NCBI RefSeq assembly: GCF_009389715.1 | Contig: NC_052397.1 | Location: 13,087,355-13,151,354, forward strand | Length of the DNA: 64,000 nucleotides | Direction of reading: 5' to 3' | Source: Phoenix dactylifera | Lineage: Eukaryota; Streptophyta; Magnoliopsida; Arecales; Arecaceae | In this document: positions 50,851-61,819 of the stretch, in pieces | How the letters are laid out: every line of letters starts with the position of its first letter | Numbering within the stretch: the stretch's first letter is position 1 | Program-made: the position numbers and the translations under genes | The notes under the pieces: generated by a model | What the model saw: the letters and a program-made list of their open reading frames with translations, nothing else | The model's database searches: none | Told to the model about the DNA's origin: nothing

Positions 50851-52052
50851 TTATTAGAAGATTTAATCATCTATTTGTAGTATCTTTTGAGATGCCTCCA
50901 ATCTATTTGTTGCATTTCATGGGACAACATAATGTGAAAATTGATGGTTAACTATACGTGCACAAACTTAATGGCATCAATATCTTATTTAACTTTGTTG
51001 AAATGATATCGAGATATATGATTATTGGAGCTATTTATTTAACAAAAAATGGACACAATGTTGTCTCAATGGACCAATGCTTGGAGTCTTAGATATATTG
51101 AGAAGAATGTGGATGTATTATTAATAATGCTTGAATCTTGTAAGTTTGGTCAAAGATTATTATTCAAAAGAATTTAAGTTCACTTTTGAGCCTTGTTAAT
51201 GATAAACGTCCTTCATCACCTAATCTATGGTGGATAATTTTTTTAATTTATTTGGAGTTTCTACTTTTATTCTTCTATTTTGTTACTTTTTCTGTGTTCA
51301 AATTCTTATTATGCATTCATCGAATTGTATAAGATTGATTGGGAAATATATCCAAAAGACCAAAATTTTCACTGTAATCGAGTATTAGATACTTCCTTTA
51401 AATTATTAGTACAATATTCCTATGATTCTAGCAATTTCCATCTAAAAAATTTTAAAATTTTTATTCCATTGCTTCTGAAAGATACAAGTTTTACTTTTTT
51501 TGAGGTACAAAACATAAATGCATTCCATTGAGCTAACATGGATGCAATTGTATTTTGAATAGCGATTTCTCTGATAAATCACGCCTGTTTTTGAGCTTTT
51601 TTAGTTTTTTTTGACATCAAATTTTTGAGTTCTTGTTCAGATATTTGTCCTTTAAATGGTTGGATTTTGCTATTTCTGATTGATGTTTTCTAATGTATAT
51701 TATTTCATTCTATAGTTTTATTTGAAAAGCACTTCATCCATATATATGCATTATTTACTCATCATTGTATTATGTAAATACTTATTGATTCACGAGGTTC
51801 GTATAACAGGTTTTTGTTTTTGTCTCTCTATACTACAAAATCAGCATGATGTTAAAAATGTTTGAGTATTACATTTGTTTTGGCTATTGATGGATCTTCA
51901 ATACTTATTAGTCTTGTCAGCTTTTCACTATTCATGTCTGATTAGAATGAAGCGCAGCAAGTTACAAGTGACTATTATGAACAAGGAAAACGGAATCTTG
52001 ACAAAAAAAAAATTAGTAAGAAAATATTGAGAAAATACTAGAGTTTGTAGGG
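50851..52052. other. Intergenic, no gene recognised
   Basis: AT-rich sequence with short frames only. Confidence 0.55.
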
Positions 52053-52367
52053 TTTTTTTTTTTTTTTTTGCTAAAACAGATAATTCATATAACACGTGTA
52101 CAAATATACCCAATAAAGTTGAAAAATAAAATATCATGGAGCTCCCGAGGCAGCTCTCCATCCTCCGCCCACACAGTGCTATCGGCGTGGTTGGCTACGT
52201 AAGTAGCCACCCAATTCGCAGCTCCATTGGCTTCTTTAAATACGTGCTTAGTTGGGGCAACCCCTCCATCCCTCATCATCAACTAGATATTTGGAATCAA
52301 TAGATGGTCGTCGGCAGCAACCCTCGGTCCCCTCGAGATCCAGCTAATGACCATAGCTGAGTCATTC
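52053..52367 (-). mobile_element. LINE 3'-end relic (RNase H tail), antisense
   Basis: On the minus strand it encodes NDSAMVISWISRGPRV, then KHVFKEANGAANWVATYVAN, closely parallel to the RNase H end of the LINE at 12.3-15.3 kb, followed by a 17-nt poly(A) (plus-strand T at 52053-52069). One in-frame stop is present. It is a severely 5'-truncated copy. Confidence 0.8.
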
Positions 52368-52737
52368 TTTTAGGATTTTTTGAAGTATTATATAGTTTTG
52401 GAGTATTAACAAAATATTAAAATTTTGTGGTCCTTCCACCTTTTTGGATTGTTACATAGTTTTGAGAGTTGCAAGCTAAAGTGGTTGAGGGCAGCAGTAA
52501 CAATCATGTGGAATATCATAGAAGGGTGACTCTAGAGGAATTTGCATGGTTCGGATATGTAGGTATGGTAATAAGATCTTTGAAGTATGGAACTACACTT
52601 TATTTTCTCAAAGGTTGTTGAGATTTCTTTATATATATGGAGACTCACTTTGATCAACATTATAGTATAACAAGACCTTATTCATTCGAGTCATAGTGCA
52701 CAAGCATGGGCATTCTAGATACCGGCAATAAATGAAC

Positions 52738-53040
52738 AAAATATTCAAAAGCAATTAAAAACTAGATATCTAGAGGGGCTTTGTTAAATTACCCACCTAC
52801 TTGGAAAACTGCACTGCCAAATTTATTTTTGAAACTAAAATCATGAATTTGATGGAGATGGGCACACAATATGTTATGCGAGATTAAGCATATGTATTGT
52901 AACTAGTTGTGATGAATGTTCCAAATATTCAAGAGCAAGTGGAAACTAGATATCTAAAATAGAGGGGCTCTCTTAAATCACCCATTTACTTGGAAGATTG
53001 CACTATAAAATTTATTTTTAAATTAAAATTATAAATTTGA
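52738..53040 (+). repeat. Direct repeat (about 120 bp, two copies)
   Basis: 52738-52854 and 52920-53040 share AACTAGATATCTA, GAGGGGCT and ACTTGGAA and continue in parallel to AAATTTGAT. The second copy stops at the poly(T) of the next LINE relic. Confidence 0.75.
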
Positions 53041-53800
53041 TTTTTTTTTTGGTAGGACGGACGAATCATACATATCTAGTATGAATATATTTCATAAAGT
53101 CAAAATATCCCGAAGCCGAAGTGGGATGGAAGGCAAACCAGTCCACAAGATCTTGCTCGAGTGCTGACCTACATAGAAAGCAATCCAATCAGCCACCCTA
53201 TTGGCTTCTATGTAAATGTGTCTGGCCATCAAGGACGCACAATCCTTGGAACTCTTCCGAATGTCATATAGAAGTGGGTGGGCAACAGCAGACCTTGCCT
53301 GTCCTTGAATTCACCCAACCACCATCGCCAAGCCACCTTCGACAATAATGCAATCAGCTCTCAGAAGTCAGAACCCATATCGTAAAGGTGATATTAGCCC
53401 AAGTTGTTCTCAGCTCTGCCTCAGGTATGAGGTCTAAAATATCAGCATACCGCCTGTCTCCACTAAGCTTGAATCCAAGCCTCAAATAACAAAACCTGCT
53501 CCCCTACACCTGCCATCCACTATACTATCATTGAAATTAACTTTGAAGAAATTCGGATATGTGGGCTCTTAGGTAAAAAAACATCACTTGAATTGCGGTA
53601 GAAGTAAAAAAGAAGCTCCAAATATCTCGAGCAGTAGAGATATGGATAATCTCAACAGCCTATATCAAGACCCTCCCCCAAACGAACCTCGCTGTGCCCT
53701 CGAAAACGAAACTATTTATGGCCAACCAAAAATCTTGGTAGGCAACGAAGGTGGCCTCAAAGATGAAATTGATCTCCGCGGGACACGCAAGAGATAGGAA
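53041..53800 (-). mobile_element. LINE 3'-end relic (zinc-finger/RNase H part), antisense
   Basis: Poly(T) at 53041-53050 is the element's poly(A) tail. Minus-strand translation gives HIYIEANRVADWIAFYVGQH near the tail and FFKVNFNDSIVDGRCRGAGF near 53480-53545. A segment near 53610-53760 (AYQDFWLAINSFVFEG) matches the linker before RNase H. Frameshifts and stops are frequent, so this copy is older than the one at 12.3 kb. The left edge is approximate. Confidence 0.75.
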
Positions 53801-54380
53801 CAGGGAGCCATTCATAATGACACAGATAGAGACAAGCAAACATAACGAGTAAATTTTTTATTAATAAACAAGGACACCAATTCTAAAGAGCACCATTATT
53901 ACTAATAACTAGGAAAATTTTATATTAATAAACAAGATATCAGGGATTTACATGCAAAACAATTTAAGAAACAACTATAAATAAAATATTTGAAATAAAA
54001 AAAATCCAGGCCTTTTACCTTCAACATGCCCAAAACGTGAGTCACGGACGGTGGGCCAGACCGAACCCATAAACTCGCGAGGATCAACTCCCAAGACCCG
54101 TTTTCAACTCCGACGACCAAAAGTGATAACAACAAACGGTTAGGATGAAAACATCCACCCAAATCTCCGTGCTACTTAAGTAACGAAGAAAGAAGAAACC
54201 AGCTCCAGTACGCCTTTTCTCCCTCGCTCCCTCCCTCCCTCCCTCCCACGCCTCCCCCCTCGGGCTCCCAAAACTCTCTGTTTTCGATCAAAACCCTCTG
54301 TTTTCGATCCACGCCAATCTCTTTTAATTATCTTGTTCCCATCGCTCTACTTCTCTCCGGCTTCGGTTGGGTCGGGGAAG
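53801..54380 (+). promoter_or_regulatory. Promoter and 5' UTR region of the vacuolar sorting receptor gene
   Basis: It shifts from AT-rich to C/T-rich DNA. A (CTCC)n stretch lies at about 54222-54257 and a doubled CCTCTGTTTTCGATC-like phrase at about 54275-54309. The leader ends at the ATG at 54381. No unambiguous TATA box was identified. Confidence 0.5.
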
Positions 54381-57300
54381 ATGGGCCGATCGGACGGGCT
54401 CCTCCTAGGGTTTCTCTTCGCGGTTTGGGGGCTGGGGCTGGGGTTTTTGGCCTTGCCGGCGGCGGGGAGGTTCGTGGTAGAGAAGAACAGCCTGATGGTG
54501 ACCTCGCCGTCCGAGATTCGGGGGAAGCACGACAGCGCCATCGGCAACTTCGGAATCCCGCAGTACGGCGGGAGCATGGCGGGCACGGTGGTGTACCCCA
54601 AGACCAACAACTACGCCTGCAAGGAGTTCTCGGCTTCGGATTTGTTCAAGCCCAAGCCGGGGGCGCTCCCCAACTTTCTTCTTATCGATCGTGGAGGTAA
54701 GCCTTTCCGATTCCCTAGTGTTCTCGAAAAGGAACGGTTGAAGTGCGAATCTTGTACAGATTTCTGTTGGCATTCAATTTGCTGCTTTTAAAAGCACAGG
54801 CTTTTCTTTAGCGGTTGAAAGGCATAAACTTTGGATTGGAAAGATGTGCATGAACTGTAATATGATGGGGTGACACTTATTTGATGTTCCATGATAACTG
54901 CGGTTAATTTATATATGCTGAGTTTGCCCCCCTCTTTTTGATGTTTGATTTGATTGAATTTTCCTGGAAGTTTGTTTATTAGGAAGTTGGTATCCAAATC
55001 AACTTTTAGCTGGCGAAGTGACCTGCAACAGATGGAAGTTGCATGGAGTGATTTTTACTGTTGCATTAGGTTGTTTGTGGACTAAAGACCTTGTCAATCA
55101 ACATAGGATTTATTTTTTTTTTCTTTTGATGCAAAAGATTGTGGGTGGGGGGGTGGAGTGGTACCTGAACATAAAATGCTTAGGTTACTTAATATTGTGA
55201 ACAAATAACACATAAGGGTACTGGATAGATATTACATTTGTCTTCCATTTATTTGTAGGAGTTTCCATTAGAGGCACTGAATCACATGTCATGCCAGCAT
55301 TTGTTAGTTCACAACCTACATATCATACTGTTCTAAATAGTCATGTGATTTGAACTGAAAGGCATAACCATGCATGTAACTATACTAACCATATGATTGA
55401 GAAAATTGTCCCTTGTGACAACTCAAGAATGGATATTTTTTTGATATATTTATGTATCTAAGCCGAACAATTTATTCATCAAAAAAAGAAGATTAAGTAA
55501 TGGGTGGTTCAAGTTAAATGAATGAGATATCTAGAGACACTATAAGGTCCATTTACTAGCATCATGCAAGATGGATTATGTGTGCTTGTGGATAGGTACC
55601 TAAACTAAAAAAAACTTTGGTGGCATCTTGATATTTTTGGGAATTTTGCTAAAAGTAGCAATAGGAAAGTGAGAGCTTGTAAGTTCAAAGATTATCAAAG
55701 AGATGAATAGATCCTTTAAGCAGCACGGAATTCTGGGGAGAGGAGGGGGAACTTGGAGTGTTAATTCATATTATTTATTTATTTATTTTTAAATACTGGG
55801 TTTTAGGAGGATTTTTCTGTGATCTCAAGTAGGTTATATGAATCAGTAATATAAAACCTGTTTGAGAAAGATTAGTAGGTTTTATTGTCCATTGATTAGG
55901 TTTCTGATTTTCTGTTGACCTGCTAAAGTGGTTTACCTTTACAGCTATCTTAGCCTTGAGTTGACTTTGTTACTCCTCTAGGAAGGGTTGAGCCCAAGCT
56001 TCATTTTTTTCCAAAAAAATATTACAGGTGGTTTGTAATTCCGATATCAATTGTTAGTGGGAAGTGGGCGTGCATCAAGAAATTGGAAAACTCAATCAGT
56101 GTTTTGCTTAGAAACCTTAGATATGTGAAGAGCAAGTTGAAGGAATTGGGGATTGGATGTGCTTAAGATGTCAATGGAATTTGAAGTATAAATTTTCAGA
56201 ACATTTGCAATTTTGGCATTAAGGTGAGATGCAGGAAATATTAGATTTGAACAGACCCAAAAGGGAGGAACTATTGATTTGAAAAGAGAGTAAAAGTGAC
56301 CTAAAGAGGAAAAAAAATGCTTTGAGGCTTAAATCAAAGTTAATTTAGCTTATAGTGAGAGAGAGTGAAATTGAATGTTAAAGTGGTGAACAAAGGATCA
56401 TGGTATTCAGAAATATATTTGCTTAGATATAGAGAAAGGGGTGTTAAGCTATAATTCTTGAGATGAGGGGACAACAGTGAGAGAGAGGATTTTACGGCAG
56501 AATAGATGAAAGATGCATGTTCCATACTTTAGGAGAAGAAAGTCCCTAAATGGCTATACCCTTGTTGCCTAATCCAGAACTCTACATAATATGAAAGGCA
56601 AAGTGATGAATCTTCTTAACCTTTTAACAAAGAATTTCCCTTAAAAGAATTTTTGTGCTGCTTAATATTCTCTTGAAAGGAAGAAGTCATGGATAGGAAG
56701 GATGATCGACCAATATGTTAGGCGGTGTTTGGCATCAATTTCAATTTCAATTTCTTACAAGCTAAAAATCTTTGTTTTTTTTTTCTTTCTGAAAACTGAA
56801 AACCCAAAACTTGTTTGGTAGTCACTAATTGCATTTGCTGGCGGTGGTGGTGTTGGAGACAATGGTGACAGCCACTGGTTAGTGGCCAATGGTCAATCGA
56901 TGGTGGGGGTGGTGACAAGTGGGGGGTGACAAGGTTGGTGATAATGGAGGCAATGGTGGTTATGGGTGGGTTCAGTTTTCAAAAGCTTTGAAACTAGAAT
57001 TTTAGTTTCTGCAATTTCTAGTATCTGAGAAAGAGTTTTCAAAAAACTGAAAATAGAAATTGGGTTACTAATCATCATTTTTGCCTCACTTTCTTTTTCT
57101 TGAAAAACTGAAAATTAGAAATGCGAAGTGATGCCAAACAGGGCCTTAGTTAAGCAAAGTGTTTTAAAGAGGTTGAGAAGGAGTTTGGGTCTGTGAAAGA
57201 AATTTCCCTTTGTTGAAGTTAGGTGCATGGGTAACAAGTTTCTACCCACTCACGGTTGCATTACTGCTCAAGTCAATAAAGGCAAGGTTGGTTTCTGTTG

Positions 57301-60300
57301 CGGAAGTGACCCTCATAGAGAATGATTGATTCATGAAAAAAATAGTTTTGGACAGAGATGACTAAGGTGGATGATGAACAATTGTTATGACATCTTCCTT
57401 CCGTGAGCTTGTTGATGACCCATCCACAGGTTTCTTTTGCAAAATGATCCCATTTCCTCTTCATTTTCTTTAATGTGGTCTCTACAATGTTCATTAACTT
57501 AATTTCATTGTGCTCGAGGGGGGAAGAGTTAAAGAAAATCTTGTAACAGGAGCTTTATGATTGCAAGGACATTCAAGTATCTTACATGTAAATCCAAATA
57601 GTGCCCGCATCTTCGTGAGGATTATCGTTCATAATTTTGGATATTGGGAAGGAACGGGTAACGCCATATATTATGCAAATGGTGGTTGAAATATGTTATT
57701 GGGAAGAAAGGCTTGTAAGACATTGGTATATAGGAGCATATGAATGGATTGGCATTCGGTGGTTTTATAAAATATGTCATGAGAAAAGAAATCTAGAAGT
57801 GGAATTGAGCACAAGATGGGGAAGCATGATAGGGTAAATTTGGCTTGACCGATAATGCGTCTAGTTCTCCTTGACATCATTTGCCCCTAAGCTATTATCT
57901 ACTATGCTAATCCTTGGGCGAAGGCTTGAGATGATTGGTCGATGGCGTTTATAGTATAATGTGTAGATATTCTCAAGAGAGATCTTAGTCGGATAAATGA
58001 GGTGGGAAAAAATTGCTGCATTTTCTTTGATGAAGACTGGTGAGGGAAGAACAATTCTTGTATGTGGAGACAGGATATTAGGCCAACTCCACTGGTTTTT
58101 GGTGTTGAAAAGTTGCTCCTTGGTTTTATGAGCTTGATTTCTAACAATTGAGGTCGGCTCCTTGGTTGTCTGGAAAGATCAAATATCATGACTAGAAGTT
58201 GTAAAAATCTGCTTAATCCTTACATGGATCCTTCTTAACTTGGTGGTCTGCTAATGTGCTCCATAATTGACCTCATGGTGAGAAAGGCTTGGATGATGAT
58301 GTAATGGTGTCTACTATCCCAATTTGGAAGGAGTCACATGTGTATTATCTCTTTGTTCTCCGTATGGTGGTACAGCATCTATTTTGTTTGGTTGTTACCA
58401 GTTAGACTCCTTTTATTAGCTTATTGGTCTAGAGGCTTGCAGTTTCCTAATGTTCTTTTGCCTTTTCCTTTGCTGTTATTTTTCATCTTATCATGAAGGC
58501 GGTGGAACTACCTTTTGATATCTAGTAACACCGACTTAATTTTTTCAATTAAAAAGATTAGGTCAGTCTATAACATCTGAACAAATAATTGCATGTGACA
58601 AAATTATTAACACCCCAATTCTTTGTTAAAAGTCTTTTAGAACATTTTTAACATGCCTTGGAGTTGCAATTCACTTCAAGAAGGACTAGGTTAAGTTGTC
58701 AAAGTTGGAAAATCATCCAAAAAATTAGTCTATATTTATAATCATGAATTTATCTAAAAAAAGTCATTATTTTATTGCCATGAACTCATTTTTCTCATAT
58801 AAATTTAATGTTTATCATCATCTAATGCACTAATATTTCATAAGCATTTTTAAAAGAAATATTTTAAAAAATAAATCTTAGATTCTAGATTTAGTATAAA
58901 TTTCCAATTAATGCAGTCGTGTGGAAAAACAGGTTTATGTGGATTTCAAGCAAAAAAAGGGATTAAAGAATTAGCTTTTCCTTTCATAAGTAACTTAGCA
59001 TTGTCTTGTGGTATGTATTCCATATTCCATATTCCATTAGATATTGGCGATGCACACTGATATTTTGCAATATAATTAAGCTGTGGCTCTATGTAATATT
59101 GATATTCAGTAACCCCCAAAGCTGGTAGACATCATCCTGTGCTGCATATCACCTTTACATATTTTAACCCAAGTTTAAATGCTAACAAGTTTTTTCTTTT
59201 CAAAGGTGTTTCCTGTGTATTATATTTGTATTGATTACTCTATTCTTTGACAGAATGTCTTTTTGCTAAGAAGGTTTGGAATGCTCAGAATGCTGGTGCC
59301 TCGGCAGTGCTTGTTGTCGATGACAAGGATGAACCACTGATTACAATGGATCTGCCTCGAGAGGATGATGAAGCTGCAAAATATATTCAGAACATAACAA
59401 TTCCCTCTGCACTCATTGATAAAAATTTTGGTGAAAAGTTAAAGAAGGCTGTTCGTAGTGGTGAAATGGTCAATGTGAACCTTGACTGGAGAGAAGCTGT
59501 TCCACATCCAGATGATCGTGTGGAGTATGAGTTATGGACTAATAGCAATGATGAGTGTGGGCCTAAATGCAACATGCTGATGGATTTTATAAAGGAATTT
59601 AAGGGTGCAGCTCAACTACTTGAGAAAGGTGGTTACAGTCAGTTTACACCCCATTATATAACATGGTATTGTCCTCAGCCATTCATTTTTAGTAAACAGT
59701 GCAAGTCCCAGTGCATCAATCATGGGAGGTATTGTGCACCTGATCCTGAGCAGGATTTCAGCACTGGTTATGAAGGAAAGGATGTGGTTGTTGAAAACCT
59801 GAGACAGCTCTGTGTGTTCAAAGTTGCAAATGAAAGTAAAAAACCCTGGATCTGGTGGGATTATGTGACTGATTTTCACATTAGGTGCCCGATGAAGGAG
59901 AAAAGATATAACAAGGAGTGTGCTGATGCTGTTATCAAGTCATTAGGTTGGTTTATTTTCGAAGTTGACTAATATAATTTAATTGGTCTGACTTAACATG
60001 ATAGGGAGGTGCTATAATTCCAGTTCTATTATTATGCCTAAAAAATCCTCTTTCATACTTCGCATATGAAAATATATCTAAGATGGTCTGATATGTTAGA
60101 GCACTAGGTTTGCTATGGTGTGTGACACCATGAATGTAAATTGGGTAGCAATTTCCATTACAATATCTAAAAGCATCAATTTATCGGTTAGTAGGACAAT
60201 TATAATATTCTTACATTTAAGCAGGGCTAGATGTCAAGAAGATAGAAAAGTGCATGGGAGATACAAATGCAGATTCTGAGAATCCAATTTTGAAAATGGA

Positions 60301-61037
60301 GCAAGATGCCCAGGTCAGTATTTCATTATGTATTTGGTAGATTGATCTGTCAAATCTGTTATGAACTTATGATGAATTTCATACTCTGAAATTGATGCCT
60401 ATATAATTCATTCTGAGTTTGTATTGCTAATTAAATTCCCCACCTAAATGTTAGACAATGAAAATTATTTGCACAGGTTGGAAAAGGTTCGAGGGGAGAT
60501 GTTACCATATTGCCTACTCTTATTGTTAATAATCGACAATATCGAGGTTGGTCTTGGATACATTATTTATCTAATTTTTAGGCTATTACTGGTGCTAACA
60601 TATAAAATTGCAGGAAAATTAGAGAAAAAAGCTGTCTTGAAAGCTACTTGTGCTGGCTTTGAGGAAACTACTGAGCCAGCTGTTTGTTTAAGTGATGGTA
60701 GGATCCCACAGCTGCCAAGTTATTTTAAAAATGTTTTTCCATTAACGTTGTAAAATTTTATATTTGAAGCATAGGTTTCTTATTTGTATATGCTTTCAAT
60801 ACAGATATACAAACAAATGAATGCCTGGACAATAATGGTGGATGCTGGCAAGATAAAGCCTCCAACTTCACTGCCTGCAAGGTTTCAAGTGCTTAAGTGT
60901 ATAGTTCACATGCTTCTGGTTGTTTCTCTGTCCTAATGGCCGGATTGCCTTTCAGGACACATTCCGTGGCAGAGTTTGCGAGTGTCCGGTGGTTGATGGT
61001 GTTCGTTTTAAGGGTGATGGTTATAGCCATTGTGAAG
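54381..61037 (+). CDS. VSR: Vacuolar sorting receptor (VSR/BP-80 family), first seven exons; 3' end outside the window
   Basis: Exons are 54381-54696, 59254-59946, 60225-60313, 60477-60546, 60614-60697, 60805-60881 and 60956-61037, all with GT-AG sites and matching phases, encoding 470 residues. The start [13 protein letters not shown] opens a signal peptide, and the mature part begins at about [10 protein letters not shown] protease-associated domain (about residues 55-165, with [11 protein letters not shown] and [16 protein letters not shown]) is followed by the cysteine-rich central domain ([19 protein letters not shown]) and the first EGF-like repeats ([12 protein letters not shown], then VCECP...GDGYSHCE). 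VSRs are type I membrane proteins that carry soluble cargo from Golgi/TGN to the vacuole. The remaining EGF, calcium-binding EGF, membrane and tyrosine-motif tail exons were not found before 64000, so they should lie beyond the edge. The sequence resembles the VSR3/VSR4 group more than VSR1. Confidence 0.95.
54697..59253 (+). other. VSR: Intron 1 of the vacuolar sorting receptor gene (4.6 kb)
   Basis: The donor GTAAGC follows codon position 1 and the acceptor TTGACAG precedes AATGTCTTTTTGC. The intron contains a Tourist-like MITE at 56721-57145. Otherwise it is AT-rich, with no recognised gene. Confidence 0.85.
56721..57145. mobile_element. Tourist-like MITE (PIF/Harbinger type)
   Basis: This 425-bp element has terminal inverted repeats GGCGGTGTTTGGCATCA and, on the opposite strand at the other end, GGCCCTGTTTGGCATCA (15 of 17 match). 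It is flanked by TTA at 56718-56720 and 57146-57148, the target-site duplication expected for Tourist elements. It encodes no transposase. Confidence 0.85.
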
Positions 61038-61524
61038 GTGATCTTTTTTTTTCTCTCCACATCTTAATTGAAGTCTAACATTTTAAATCCCAGTAATATG
61101 CTTGAGTAATCAATCCTATATCATTTGGACATCATCATCATCATTTTATTTTCATGAGCGAGTGCTTATCAAAGCAAAACCAAGTTTATGTAAAAAATTC
61201 ATGTTATACTGGGGTTACAATCTATGGGTTTAATTGATAGGCAACTTTTAAGTTCACAAAGATATTACCTTACTGTTTCTGTTGCATCTTTTGATCACTT
61301 TTTCATTTCTTTCTTGGTATTTGAATGTATCAATCAGCTGCTGGTGCATGCTAAATGAAACTGATTATCTCCTGAAAAGGGATACTCTCATTTTGCACAG
61401 CTGATTGGTGGTACTTTGTTGAATTCGTGCATTTCTTTTCTAGCTTGTAAACTGATCAGTATAAACCATACACGATGTGCCTATGAACTCATAAAACAGA
61501 AAAAAATCTTCCAAAAATAACTAA
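61038..61524. other. Start of VSR intron 7 (presumed)
   Basis: It begins at donor GTGATC after exon 7. AT-rich, no exon seen. Confidence 0.5.
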
Positions 61525-61819
61525 GGGCCTGCTTGGTATTCCTTTTGTTTTCTATTTCGGTTTTCAAAAACCGAAGAGGAAAATGAACTAGATTCAAAAG
61601 CTTGTATGATGAAACCCTGTTGTTTTCTTGAATTGTTTGTAAACTCTTTGGACCTTTTGGTAGCAAAGAGTTATTGCTTTAAAACAAAGAATGAAACTAA
61701 AAGCAAGGAACAACAGAAGTTTTGTTCAAATGCTACCTTCAAAATCAATCTCCATGCGATATTTGACTATTTTGTAGAGAAACCAAAACAAAAAAAGAAC
61801 AAGAATACCAAACAGACCC
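61525..61819. mobile_element. MITE-like element with GGGCCTG...-type inverted ends
   Basis: The left end GGGCCTGCTTGGTATTC matches the inverted right end GGGTCTGTTTGGTATTC at 15 of 17 positions over a 295-bp span. Flanks are TAA on the left and AAA on the right, so the target-site duplication is imperfect. The superfamily is uncertain. Confidence 0.6.
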
